From Bacteroidota bacterium (GTDB lineage Bacteria > Bacteroidota > Bacteroidia > Bacteroidales > JAAAOM01), in the NCBI GenBank assembly GCA_009908855.1, contig JAAAOM010000032.1:1-40766 (forward strand): DNA of 40,766 nt. Reading direction: 5' to 3'. Below, piece after piece: positions 35,123 through 40,766 of this stretch (position 1 is the stretch's first letter; each line of letters starts with the position of its first letter). Below the pieces are notes generated by a model. The model was given only the letters and a program-made list of their open reading frames with translations, was not told where the DNA came from and made no database searches. Made by a program: the position numbers and the translations under genes.

Positions 35123-35460
35123 GTGTCCAAACCTAAATTTGGTTTCAATAATATTTGAATGGTATTGATGAATTCCTCCAATTCTTCAATCTTTTCTTTC
35201 ACAACCGATTTGCCATTTGGGGTGATATGATAATAAACCCGTGTTCTATTGTTAACCGTTGCACTCTCGGTTTGCAGTGTCCCGTCTTTTTCAAGCTTGT
35301 GTAGAATTGGATAAAGAGCGCCGTACGATAGCTTTATTTTACCCTGGGTTAATACCTGCACTTTCTGTGTTATTTCATAGCCATACATTCGGCCATTTTC
35401 ATTTAACACTTTCAGAATCAATGGTTTTAACACCCCTTTTTGCAGTTCTCTTGATATCAT
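35113..35460 (-). CDS. PadR-family transcriptional regulator
   Basis: The 115-residue winged-helix protein has the family pattern: LILKVLNENGRMYGYEI, the recognition segment KLSYGALYPILHKLEKDG, and the wing RTRVYYHITPNGK. A short C-terminal helix (EELEEFINTIQILL) would mediate dimers. It is first in the operon and its stop overlaps the HAAS-like membrane gene, the usual layout in which a PadR protein controls its own operon and its partner membrane protein. A near-perfect promoter lies immediately upstream (35489-35519), so autoregulation is likely. Confidence 0.93.
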   Translation of the reverse strand: MISRELQKGVLKPLILKVLNENGRMYGYEITQKVQVLTQGKIKLSYGALYPILHKLEKDGTLQTESATVNNRTRVYYHITPNGKSVVKEKIEELEEFINTIQILLKPNLGLDTCI

Positions 35461-35519
35461 AAATAATATATTGTAATAAGATATATAACAAATGTAATAT
35501 ATAATATTATTAAAACAAA
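35461..35519 (-). promoter_or_regulatory. padR operon promoter and probable PadR operator
   Basis: On the minus strand TTTG (35516-35519) and TACATTTG (35489-35496) are exactly 19 bases apart, a full match to the Bacteroidota consensus TTTG-N19-TAnnTTTG. The AT-rich stretch down to the ATG contains TTGT-N13-ACAA (35471-35491) and a repeated TGTAATA, where the PadR dimer could bind. Confidence 0.72.
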
Positions 35520-35604
35520 ATGTTTTTGAGCATCTTTTTATTTTACCGGTTAATTAATCGGGTATAAACGGTTTTTAAAAAAAAGCTGTTAGCCCATATT
35601 TTGT

Positions 35605-35612
35605 TAGTTTTG
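35605..35612 (+). promoter_or_regulatory. Putative promoter of the HAD/thioesterase pair
   Basis: TAGTTTTG matches TAnnTTTG, only 11 bases before the ATG at 35624, so the transcript would be nearly leaderless. No good TTTG is seen at 19 bases upstream. Confidence 0.5.
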
Positions 35613-35623
35613 CACAAAAAAGA

Positions 35624-36277
35624 ATGAGGTTAAACCAAAAGATAGATTCCAAAGGAAAAATCAAAAACATCATATTCGATCTGGGCGGGGTCATCATGAA
35701 TATCAATTACCATCGCACGGTCGATGCTTTTCGGGACCTTGGTCTTCCGGCCATTGACGAGCAGTTCAGCCAGTTTCATCAATTGCAGTTTTTCAGTGAA
35801 TATGAAATCGGGGAAATTTCCTCGGAAAAATTCCGTAGTGAAATTCGGAAACTGACCGATCAGAAGCTATCGGATGAAAGCATTGACCAGGCCTGGAACG
35901 CCATGCTGCTTGACATTCCACCAGAAAGGCTCGAATTATTAAAACAACTAAAAGCAACCTACAACACTTACCTTTTGAGTAATACCAACGATATACATTA
36001 TAATTACTTCAGCAACTATTTGAATAAACATTTTCAGATACCTGAAATTTCCGGTATATTTAAGCAGGATTACTACTCACATACCATGGGAATGCGCAAA
36101 CCACACCCCGATATTTACCTGAAAGTATGCGGGGAGCAGGAAATTTCACCGGATGAAACCTTGTTTATTGATGATACATTACCCAACATTGAAGGGGCTG
36201 AAAAAGCAGGCCTTAAAGCGTATCATCTCACCCGGCCCGAAACCTTATTAGACCTGTTTAAAAATGGCACGCATTAG
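35624..36277 (+). CDS. HAD-superfamily (HAD-IA) phosphatase
   Basis: The 217-residue protein is a haloacid-dehalogenase-fold hydrolase. Motif I is IIFDLGGV with the nucleophile Asp at about 19; the usual second Asp is Gly, as in the YihX-like sugar-phosphatase subgroup. Motif II is YLLSNTN. Motif III/IV is RKPHPDIY and FIDDTLPNIEGAEKAGL. A short helical cap lies at about 30-100. The likely reaction is phosphate ester hydrolysis of a small sugar phosphate or nucleotide; the substrate cannot be told. Its 3' end overlaps the thioesterase gene by 14 bases, so the two are co-translated. Confidence 0.88.
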   Translation: MRLNQKIDSKGKIKNIIFDLGGVIMNINYHRTVDAFRDLGLPAIDEQFSQFHQLQFFSEYEIGEISSEKFRSEIRKLTDQKLSDESIDQAWNAMLLDIPPERLELLKQLKATYNTYLLSNTNDIHYNYFSNYLNKHFQIPEISGIFKQDYYSHTMGMRKPHPDIYLKVCGEQEISPDETLFIDDTLPNIEGAEKAGLKAYHLTRPETLLDLFKNGTH

Positions 36278-36698
36278 AATTAAACTACCGGAAAAATTTA
36301 TTTATTCAACCGAAATGCCCATTCGCATTACGGATGTGAATTATGCCAATCATTTGGGAAACGATGCTGTGTTGGGATTGGTGCATGAAGCACGGCTACG
36401 ATTTTTGAATTCGCTGGGTTATAGCGAGAAAAATGTGGAAGGCAGTGGCCTGATCATGATCGACTCGGGCATTATTTATAAAAACCAGGGGTTCCAGGGC
36501 GATCTGTTAACCATTAAAATGGGGATTAACGACTGGAATAAAATAGGATTTGATTTGGTTTATCTACTCACCAATCAGGCAACCCAAAAAGATATTGCCT
36601 GGGTAAAAACCGGAATGGCCTTTTTTGATTATCAAAAACAACGACTGAACTTGGTTCCTGAAACTTTCCGTCAAAAATTTTCTGAAAAAATTAGGTAA
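36264..36698 (+). CDS. 4HBT-fold acyl-CoA thioesterase
   Basis: The 144-residue hotdog protein has the family N-terminal motif MPIRITDVNYANHLGND, with the active-site-type Asp in ITDVN, and a central helix ALGLVHEARLRFL-like segment. Such enzymes hydrolyse acyl-CoA thioesters in the cytoplasm. Chain-length preference is not predictable from this sequence. It is coupled to the HAD gene by a 14-base overlap and ends about 54 bases before the next operon's ATG. Confidence 0.85.
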   Translation: MARIRIKLPEKFIYSTEMPIRITDVNYANHLGNDAVLGLVHEARLRFLNSLGYSEKNVEGSGLIMIDSGIIYKNQGFQGDLLTIKMGINDWNKIGFDLVYLLTNQATQKDIAWVKTGMAFFDYQKQRLNLVPETFRQKFSEKIR

Positions 36699-36715
36699 AT
36701 AATAAATAATTATTA

Positions 36716-36723
36716 TACATTTG
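36716..36723 (+). promoter_or_regulatory. Promoter (-7 box) of the ABC/GntR operon
   Basis: TACATTTG matches TAnnTTTG and is identical to the box of the padR operon. It abuts the inverted repeat at 36724-36749. A TTAG (3 of 4) lies 21 bases upstream. Confidence 0.65.
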
Positions 36724-36749
36724 TAGTGTATTAATAATCTAATACACTA
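36724..36749 (+). promoter_or_regulatory. Perfect inverted repeat, probable YtrA-type GntR operator
   Basis: TAGTGTATTA and TAATACACTA are perfect 10-bp arms separated by ATAATC. They cover the predicted transcription start, directly after the -7 box and 3 bases before the ATG. The arms contain AGTGTA and TACACT, 12 bases apart. As I recall it, the B. subtilis YtrA site is AGTGTA-N13-TACACT. The operon encodes a YtrA-type regulator, so autorepression is the natural reading. Confidence 0.8.
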
Positions 36750-36752
36750 TAT

Positions 36753-37580
36753 ATGATAAACATTGATCATCTCAACTTTGGGTATACACAGCACGCCAAG
36801 CTGTTACAGGACTTTAGCCTGGACATACCACAGGGTCATATTCCGGGATTATTAGGTAAAAACGGAGCTGGTAAAACAACCTTGTTACGGTTGATGTGCG
36901 GATTGCTCTTTCCGCATTCAGGCAGTTGCCGTATTGATGAAAATGAAGCCTCAGACCGTTCAGCCAAATTCCTGGAACAAATATTTATGATTCCTGAAGA
37001 ATATTATTTACCGCCCATAAACATTCAACAATATATTAAGGCTCATAGTCCTTTTTATCCGAATTTCGATATGGAAATGGTACACAACATACTCAGGGAA
37101 TTTGGACTGGATGAAAAACGAAAGTTACATACACTCTCGTATGGGCAGCGAAAAAAATTTGTTGTGGCCTTCGGTTTGGCAACCAATGCCCGGTTCCTGT
37201 TTCTGGATGAGCCTACCAACGGGTTGGATATTCCTTCCAAATCGCAATTTCGTAAAGTCATTGCCAATTTTTTTACCGACGACCGTACCATTGTTATCTC
37301 AACGCATCAGGTGAAAGATATTGAAAGTCTGGTTGACCATATTGTCGTGCTGGACGAGGGCCGGTTGTTGTTTAACCAGTCGATGATGGATATATCGGCG
37401 AAACTGGCACTCACCAAATCGCCGGAAGGAAGCGAAAAAGTGTTTTACGATGAAGACATTGTGGGTGGGAAAATATATCTCACAGAAAATAAAACAGGAA
37501 AGGACTCGAATATCGAACTCGAAGTACTGTTTAACGGCATCATGACCAATCCGCAGGAAATCAATTCGTTATTTATGTAA
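36753..37580 (+). CDS. ABC transporter ATP-binding protein (YtrB-like)
   Basis: The 275-residue ATPase has Walker A LGKNGAGKTTL (about 33-43), Walker B RFLFLDEPTNGLD, and a switch His in ISTHQVKD. The signature reads LSYGQRKK rather than LSGGQ, a variant tolerated in this subgroup. After about 215 comes a C-terminal extension (KSPEGSEKVFYDEDIVGG...) found in transporters of this type. The permease follows 12 bases later and a GntR gene after that, as in B. subtilis ytr operons. The substrate is unknown; related systems respond to envelope stress. Confidence 0.9.
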   Translation: MINIDHLNFGYTQHAKLLQDFSLDIPQGHIPGLLGKNGAGKTTLLRLMCGLLFPHSGSCRIDENEASDRSAKFLEQIFMIPEEYYLPPINIQQYIKAHSPFYPNFDMEMVHNILREFGLDEKRKLHTLSYGQRKKFVVAFGLATNARFLFLDEPTNGLDIPSKSQFRKVIANFFTDDRTIVISTHQVKDIESLVDHIVVLDEGRLLFNQSMMDISAKLALTKSPEGSEKVFYDEDIVGGKIYLTENKTGKDSNIELEVLFNGIMTNPQEINSLFM

Positions 37581-37592
37581 AAAAAGAACATC

Positions 37593-38339
37593 ATGGAAAA
37601 TCTGGGTAAACTATTATATCGTCAATTCATACTGAACCAAAAAAAATACACACTTTATCTGTTAGCCACGGGCTTAACATTCTTTGCTTTGTTTTTTTTC
37701 CAGGCATGGATTAAGCATACGGTCGATTTTAAAGCGATGATGGGTTGGTATATGCCCGTATTTTTTATTATTGGCCTTATACACAGTGCGCATGCTTTTG
37801 GTGATTTAAGTACGCCTGCAAAAAGTTATCAATACTTGCTATTGCCCGCCTCTAATCTTGAAAAATTCGTTTCGGTCTGGCTTACAGCCTCCATATTTTA
37901 TGTGGTTGCCGGTTACATTATTTTTCTTTTGGCTGCTGGTTTTGGTGGCGGACTGGCTGCGTTATTGTTTGACTATACTATCGATTACCAATCATTTAAC
38001 CGCATTGGCCATCTAAATGCCATATCGGGTTTTTTGATTATACAAACCATTTTTATCCTGGGTAGTTTAACGTTCCGCAGCGGGGCGTTCTTAAAAACCA
38101 TTTTATCGGTGGTTGTTTTCTTGATAGCACTGGGCATTGTTTCGGCTATCGTAACCCGTTTTATTGCAGGCGGTTTTATGTGGGATTTCGGATCACATTT
38201 CGGAGATAATATGCATTACGAAATGCAGGAATTATTCGGACATTACGTACCAACCATTGCCAAAATACTATATTGGGGAATCATGGGGCCATTTTTTTTG
38301 GTGGTATCCTATTTTAAATTGAAAGAAAGCGAGGTATGA
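37593..38339 (+). CDS. ABC transporter membrane protein
   Basis: The 248-residue protein has about six hydrophobic helices, starting near residue 20 (YTLYLLATGLTFFALFFFQAW) and ending at about 240. A LTFRSGAFLKT loop lies between helices 4 and 5. It has no extracellular domain. No strong family signature is visible, but its position between the ATPase and the regulator, with one base to the next ATG, makes it the permease of the transporter. Confidence 0.78.
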   Translation: MENLGKLLYRQFILNQKKYTLYLLATGLTFFALFFFQAWIKHTVDFKAMMGWYMPVFFIIGLIHSAHAFGDLSTPAKSYQYLLLPASNLEKFVSVWLTASIFYVVAGYIIFLLAAGFGGGLAALLFDYTIDYQSFNRIGHLNAISGFLIIQTIFILGSLTFRSGAFLKTILSVVVFLIALGIVSAIVTRFIAGGFMWDFGSHFGDNMHYEMQELFGHYVPTIAKILYWGIMGPFFLVVSYFKLKESEV

Positions 38340-38340
38340 G

Positions 38341-38694
38341 ATGGATTTTAACGAAGGTCGGGCCATTTATTTACAAATTGCCGATTACATGATCAACAAT
38401 ATCCTATCCGGTGTATGGAAAGAGACCGAACGGATTCCGTCGGTGCGTGAGTTGTCCGTGCAAATGCAGGTTAACCCAAACACAGCTATGCGCACGTTTG
38501 CTTACCTGCAGGATCAGGATGTACTGTTTAATAAGCGTGGCATTGGCTATTTTGTTGCTGCTGGTGCGTATAAACGGGCCAAAGACCTGAAAAAGGAAGA
38601 TTTTCTAAGCAACATTGTTCCTGATTTTTTTAAAACAGCCAAGCTGCTGGATTTAAGTGAAAAAGATATTGTAAATCTTTATCATAAACATTAA
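38341..38694 (+). CDS. GntR-family regulator, YtrA subfamily
   Basis: The 117-residue regulator has the GntR winged helix at about 10-72: IYLQIADYMINNILSGVWKETERIPSVRELSVQMQVNPNTAMRTFAYLQDQDVLFNKRGIGYFV, in pieces. The C-terminal part is a short dimer helix (about 80-117), the layout that defines YtrA-type members; there is no ligand-binding domain. It is cotranscribed with the ABC genes and is the probable binder of the inverted repeat at 36724-36749. Confidence 0.9.
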   Translation: MDFNEGRAIYLQIADYMINNILSGVWKETERIPSVRELSVQMQVNPNTAMRTFAYLQDQDVLFNKRGIGYFVAAGAYKRAKDLKKEDFLSNIVPDFFKTAKLLDLSEKDIVNLYHKH

Positions 38695-38714
38695 CTCATT
38701 AATTCCTCCAAACA

Positions 38715-39479
38715 ATGAAAACAAGTAGTAAAATTCTATTAGGCGGCGCACTGGGTGTACTCATTCTGATTTTGACAATGGCTTTTTATGTGCGTTCGGT
38801 ATTGGGTGGTAACACCGATATGATTTTAACTTCCGGGAGAATAGAAGGTAATGGTATAACGGCTGAAGAAATAAGGGATGTTGACCCATTCGAAAAAATT
38901 GAAGTCAGCAACGGCATTCATCTCCATCTTCATCAGGAAGATACCTTTGAAATAAAGGTGGTTACGGATGAGAATGTTTTGCAATACATCATTACCGAAG
39001 TTAACGGTGATAAGCTGCGTGTTTATACCAGGAAAAAACTTCGCAGGGTTAAAAACCTGGATGTGTATGTAACCATGCCCGTATTAAAAAAACTGGCCAT
39101 TAGCTCAGGAGCCACAGCCTCGAACAGCATGCCCGTTACCGGTGACTTCATCAACATTGACGGCAGCAGCGGGGCACGCTCCAATTTGGATATTAAGTAT
39201 GATGAGGTGGATATTAACGTAAGTTCAGGTGCCCATCTGGAAATTCGTGGTACCGCCCTTAAAGGCAGCTTAAATGGCAGTTCGGGTGCGCATTTAAATG
39301 CCGGGCAACTGGATGTTGAAAATACATCGGCTGGCGTCAGTAGCGGAGGCCATGTAAATATTGGTATAGTAAAAGTATTAAGCGTGAATGCATCCAGTGG
39401 CGGCCATGTAAATTATCGCGGCAATCCCGAGATGAAAAATATCAACCTCTCCAGTGGTGGCCAGATGAACCAAAGATAG
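38715..39479 (+). CDS. DUF2807 (head GIN domain) exported protein
   Basis: The 254-residue protein has an N-terminal membrane anchor or signal (about 7-28, ILLGGALGVLILILTMAFYV). The head GIN region is FEKIEVSNGIHLHLHQED. From about 130 on, short repeats with SSGA or SSGG turns (AISSGATAS, DGSSGARSNL, NVSSGAHLEI, NGSSGAHLNA, GVSSGGHVNI, NASSGGHVNY, NLSSGGQMN) build a right-handed beta-helix-like stack. Such domains are common on Bacteroidota envelope proteins. The gene is 20 bases after the GntR gene, so it belongs to the same regulated unit. Its role is unknown. Confidence 0.85.
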   Translation: MKTSSKILLGGALGVLILILTMAFYVRSVLGGNTDMILTSGRIEGNGITAEEIRDVDPFEKIEVSNGIHLHLHQEDTFEIKVVTDENVLQYIITEVNGDKLRVYTRKKLRRVKNLDVYVTMPVLKKLAISSGATASNSMPVTGDFINIDGSSGARSNLDIKYDEVDINVSSGAHLEIRGTALKGSLNGSSGAHLNAGQLDVENTSAGVSSGGHVNIGIVKVLSVNASSGGHVNYRGNPEMKNINLSSGGQMNQR

Positions 39480-39522
39480 AGGGGTTTTTTGTACTGATAT
39501 TTTCGTTAGAATTCCATACAAA

Positions 39523-39559
39523 CGTAATTCAGCGCAGTATCCACTACGCTGAACAATTG
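39523..39559. repeat. 37-base direct repeat, left copy
   Basis: It begins CGTAATT and continues CGCAGTATCCACTACGCTGA to AACAATTG. It differs from the right copy (40730-40766) at only 2 of 37 positions. Within it CAGCGCAGT and ACTACGCTG form a stem with an ATCC loop and one mismatch. Confidence 0.85.
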
Positions 39560-39608
39560 TAAATTGATTTCTTAATACAAAACGATAGCGCATGCTACAG
39601 GAATAGTC

Positions 39609-39630
39609 GAGCGTAGCAAATGCTACGCTC
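39609..39630. repeat. Perfect 10-bp palindrome (hairpin)
   Basis: GAGCGTAGCA and TGCTACGCTC are separated by AA. There is no T-run behind it, so it is not a typical terminator. Confidence 0.75.
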
Positions 39631-39906
39631 AGATTTCGTTTTACAATAATATGTTGGTGAAGAAAATACGTGCAATGGGGGTTAAGCCCGCTTCAACTTT
39701 ATCTCGGTTTGATAAGTTTGAAGCCCGTAATCGCCTTCTTGCAATATACTCAACGTTAGCGAAAATACAGACAGCATAAAATGAAAATTAATTTTATGAT
39801 TGAAATTACAAAAATTGAATTCCCATGCATATATTATCGGAAAAAGCAATTAATGAATCTAATGATTTTTCCCTATATAACGCATATCAAATAGTTGATT
39901 ATTTTG

Positions 39907-39914
39907 TAAATTTG
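39907..39914 (+). promoter_or_regulatory. Putative promoter of the toxin-antitoxin unit
   Basis: TAAATTTG matches TAnnTTTG, 17 bases before the antitoxin ATG at 39932. I see no TTTG at the 19-base spacing. Confidence 0.5.
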
Positions 39915-39931
39915 TAATAAACAGATTATAA

Positions 39932-40171
39932 ATGAGTTTAGCATTCGAAAAAAATAAAATAAATAGTTATTTCAGGTTGATGAAAAACTGGGATATTGAA
40001 TCAAAAAAAGATTTGATTATTAAATTGACACAATCCATTAATGACAAAGCTGAGGATAGTCATGATTTTTCTTCTTGCTTCGGAGCATGGGATGATGAGA
40101 GATCTGCAGATGAAATAATAGATGATATCCGAAACTCCAGAATAAACAATAGAGAAATTGAGGAGTTTTAA
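39932..40171 (+). CDS. VapB-like antitoxin
   Basis: The 79-residue acidic protein ends DERSADEIIDDIRNSR...REIEEF, a tail shared by antitoxins located directly before PIN-domain toxins in Bacteroidota. A helical N-terminus (MSLAFEKNKINSYFRLMKNW) precedes it. The stop codon overlaps the toxin ATG (TAATG), the usual coupling for such pairs. If the toxin is inactive, as its frameshift suggests, this gene is under little selection except as a possible neutraliser of related toxins. Codon use is more AT-rich than neighbouring genes. Confidence 0.78.
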   Translation: MSLAFEKNKINSYFRLMKNWDIESKKDLIIKLTQSINDKAEDSHDFSSCFGAWDDERSADEIIDDIRNSRINNREIEEF

Positions 40172-40571
40172 TGGATTATTTACTTGACACCAATATTTGC
40201 ATTCATTATTTCAAAGGACAATTTGAGATAAAAGAAAAAATTCAGCAATTTGGATATGATAAATTTGCAATATCTGAGATAACACTTGCTAACTGCTATA
40301 TGGAGCAGAGAAGAGCCAAAGAAGAGATAAAAATGTCGCAGTGATTGATAGTTTTTCTGAGAGAATTACTATTATCCCAGTTTTTCAGTCTATAAATATT
40401 TATGCAAAAGAAAAAGCAAGATTAAGACAACTGGGAACAATTATAAGTGATTTAGATTTATTTATTGGAGCTACGGCAATTTACAATGATATGATATTGA
40501 TTACCCGCAATGTTCGAGAATTTGAGAGATTAAATAATATTAGAATTGAGAATTGGGTTGATAATCAATAA
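40171..40571 (+). pseudogene. Frameshifted PIN-domain (VapC-like) toxin
   Basis: The ATG at 40171 opens MDYLLDTNICIHYFKG, with the first PIN aspartate at about 6, but the frame stops at 40342-40344 after 57 codons. A second frame continues with DLDLFIGATAIYND and LITRNVREFERLNNIRIENW, the normal end of a VapC. In the A-run at 40329-40333, one additional A would join them (EEIKNVAVIDSFSE) to give about 133 residues, a normal VapC length. So either a one-base loss, phase variation or a sequencing error is present. In addition, the residue where most VapCs carry a catalytic Glu (LAELxxG) is Asn here (LANCYM). Confidence 0.85.
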
Positions 40572-40591
40572 TGTACTTTCGCTATCACTTT

Positions 40592-40634
40592 GCCTCTAAT
40601 AAAGTGTTGCTTGCATACGCTTTAGATTAGAGGC
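40592..40634. repeat. 9-bp inverted repeat (hairpin) after the toxin remnant
   Basis: GCCTCTAAT (40592-40600) and ATTAGAGGC (40626-40634) are perfect arms. Inside, AAAG/CTTT extends the stem past a 2-base bulge. A second, weaker stem GGCTCTG...CGGAGCC starts at 40632. No T-run follows. Confidence 0.65.
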
Positions 40635-40729
40635 TCTGTTGAACTAACCCAACCTTTTTCGGAGCCACCAGTGCAAAAACTTATTTTACAGTAATTTATC
40701 TATAGTGGTTTCAATTGGGAATGGACCAC

Positions 40730-40766
40730 CGTAATTAATCGCAGTATCCACTACGCTGAACAATTG
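40730..40766. repeat. 37-base direct repeat, right copy at the window edge
   Basis: This copy shares 35 of 37 bases with 39523-39559, including 27 consecutive identical bases (40740-40766). The window ends inside or at the end of it, so the true boundary is unknown. Confidence 0.85.

Larger units (their letters stand above)
39480..39931. other. Hairpin-rich, gene-free stretch before the toxin-antitoxin unit
   Basis: There is no ORF of note. It holds the left copy of the 37-base direct repeat (39523-39559), a hairpin within it, a perfect 10-bp palindrome GAGCGTAGCA/TGCTACGCTC with a 2-base loop (39609-39630), and a -7 box at 39907-39914. Composition is AT-rich toward the antitoxin gene. Confidence 0.6.

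Noticed and set aside
35624..36277. HAD protein inactive because motif I reads DLGGV
   Set aside because: Loss of the second Asp is normal in YihX-like HAD-IA phosphatases; all other motifs are intact.
39447..39490. Terminator after the DUF2807 gene
   Set aside because: CCTCT/AGAGG followed by T-run exists, but the loop is about 25-30 bases and lies partly in the gene; too weak to call.
40341..40571. A separate gene starting at GTG 40341
   Set aside because: It encodes only the second half of a PIN domain and joins the upstream frame by one base; it is the tail of the broken toxin.
40630..40670. GGCTCTGTTGAACTAAC as an insertion-sequence terminal repeat
   Set aside because: It recalls IS6-type ends, but there is no partner end, no transposase and no target duplication in the window.
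39480..40766. Integron attC sites
   Set aside because: GTTAAGC and ACCCAAC match the short RYYYAAC/GTTRRRY rules by chance, but no correctly ordered, spaced and folded pair was found, and no integrase is present.

Overview
The window looks like a chromosomal piece of a member of the Bacteroidota, at low-to-moderate GC. The evidence is the gene families (DUF4270 lipoprotein, DUF5723 barrel, DUF4834, HU-CCDC81/SPOR protein, GldL-like membrane proteins, short GlgA-like protein) and many intergenic TAnnTTTG boxes, the -7 element of the Bacteroidota housekeeping sigma factor. The sequence does not fix a genus. No rRNA, tRNA, CRISPR array or prophage was seen. Both window edges fall inside repeated sequence, so the window may be a whole contig that ends at repeats.

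Layout. 1-314: part of a repeat element. 315-4401 (minus): panC-panD-flippase-like-rfaE2-radA operon, divergent from 4568-8656 (plus): short GlgA-like protein, DUF4270 lipoprotein and glmS. 8659-11439 (minus): sugar-nucleotide genes (3-aminotransferase, 3-N-acetyltransferase, rfbB). 11613-12602: HU-like/SPOR envelope protein. 12788-13882 (minus): manC with a terminator. 14082-15592: mlaE-mlaF, ended by a second copy of the repeat element, then a DUF134 regulator. 16303-22622 (minus): envelope genes (DUF4834, DUF5723 barrel, a large lipoprotein, a DUF3352-like/propeller protein). 23283-29254: TolC-adaptor-RND efflux operon with a terminator. 29508-32822: a secreted protein of unknown function, a CsgG-like exported protein and a divergent HTH regulator. 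32910-35460 (minus): PadR regulator with two membrane proteins built on FK-x-x-H-W-P-G-A repeats. 35624-36698: HAD hydrolase and thioesterase. 36753-39479: ABC transporter, YtrA-type GntR regulator and a DUF2807 protein behind a 10-bp perfect inverted repeat. 39480-40766: AT-rich toxin-antitoxin unit with a frameshifted VapC, between 37-bp direct repeats.

How the genes fit together. Most of the window serves the cell envelope: sugar nucleotides (glmS, manC, rfbB, WbpD/WbpE-like genes, rfaE2), lipid transport (mlaEF), outer-membrane proteins and efflux. The two best candidates for little-described systems are the PadR-linked GldL-like repeat proteins and the YtrA-type ABC/DUF2807 operon. The most concrete sequence-level observation is a ~205-bp inverted-repeat element whose left end supplies the last seven codons and stop of mlaF.
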